Positions 14,027-14,109 of a stretch of 14,109 nucleotides of DNA are shown here, piece after piece; position 1 is the stretch's first letter; every line of letters starts with the position of its first letter. The DNA is taken from NCBI GenBank assembly GCA_910578835.1, contig CAJTSK010000051.1, forward strand, positions 1 through 14,109. Reading direction: 5' to 3'. The notes beneath the pieces were generated by a model. It made no database searches. It was not told the DNA's origin and saw only the letters and a list, made by a program, of their open reading frames with translations. This DNA is from an uncultured Muribaculum sp. (GTDB lineage Bacteria; Bacteroidota; Bacteroidia; Bacteroidales; Muribaculaceae). The position numbers and the translations under genes were made by a program.

Positions 14027-14061
14027 AAGGGGAACGCCATTGGCGCTCCCCTTATTTTTTT
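14027..14061 (+). terminator. Intrinsic terminator of the lipocalin-like gene
   Basis: AAGGGGA (14027-14033) pairs with TCCCCTT (14047-14053) and CGCC (14035-14038) with GGCG (14042-14045), with one A-C mismatch and a three-base loop. An uninterrupted run of seven T follows (14055-14061). It begins 22 nt after the stop codon. Confidence 0.95.
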
Positions 14062-14062
14062 A

Positions 14063-14109
14063 GTATGGTGGGCATGCCATACATCTGTGGTGAAAGTCCA
14101 CACGGGGCG
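14063..14109 (+). ncRNA. Start of a structured RNA, possibly a group II intron 5' region (partial)
   Basis: Just after the terminator two hairpins follow: GTATGG (14063-14068) with CCATAC (14077-14082), and TGTGG (14086-14090) with CCACA (14098-14102) enclosing TGAAAGT, then CGGGGCG at the window end. GGTGAAAGTCC stem-loops are familiar from domain I of bacterial group II introns, but I cannot confirm this with 47 bases, and the conserved 5' boundary was not identified. An unrelated structured leader is equally possible. Confidence 0.3.

Overview
The window looks like a chromosomal segment from a member of the Bacteroidales, most likely a Muribaculaceae-type gut bacterium. The evidence is the promoter style (repeated TAnnTTTG -7 elements: TATCTTTG three times and TAAATTTG once), starts without clear Shine-Dalgarno sites, lipoproteins with an acidic run after the lipid cysteine, a BACON-GH5 lipoprotein, a DUF6155-like protein and a Bacteroidetes-type coiled-coil lipoprotein. 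The family assignment is inferred from protein resemblance only. No rRNA, tRNA or CRISPR array was seen.

Layout. Bases 1-68 hold the last residues of a protein that may be a tyrosine recombinase, followed by a strong hairpin (92-123) and about 570 bases with no convincing gene. Bases 694-8805 form one long minus-strand operon, read right to left: ftsY, rimO, an isochorismate synthase-like gene, two SGNH-hydrolase-like genes, an MBOAT O-acyltransferase and a DUF6155-like gene. Junctions overlap by 4, 8, 17 and 4 nt, with short gaps of 13 nt (ftsY-rimO) and 56 nt (MBOAT-DUF6155). The ftsY promoter lies inside a perfect 12-bp inverted repeat. Bases 8901-10466 hold a GH5 endoglucanase-like lipoprotein with its own promoter. 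Bases 10644-13102 form a second minus-strand operon (acidic hypothetical protein, rsmI, coiled-coil lipoprotein) ending in a strong terminator. Bases 13103-13554 are a divergent intergenic region holding a 10-G tract, a possible small-RNA or attenuator structure, a palindrome, phased repeats and a very good promoter for a small lipocalin-like surface lipoprotein (13555-14004), which ends in a textbook terminator. The last 47 bases start another structured element that resembles the 5' part of a group II intron.

How the genes may work together. FtsY (signal recognition particle receptor) and RimO (ribosomal protein S12 modification) are housekeeping functions of protein synthesis and targeting. 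The SGNH-SGNH-MBOAT trio has the architecture of an extracytoplasmic polymer O-acylation machine: MBOAT passes acyl groups across the inner membrane, and the periplasmic SGNH proteins transfer or remove them. Its tight fusion to ftsY-rimO is the most unusual gene-level feature. The most interesting non-coding feature is the 13228-13344 region, where a terminator hairpin and a competing long-range helix share bases.
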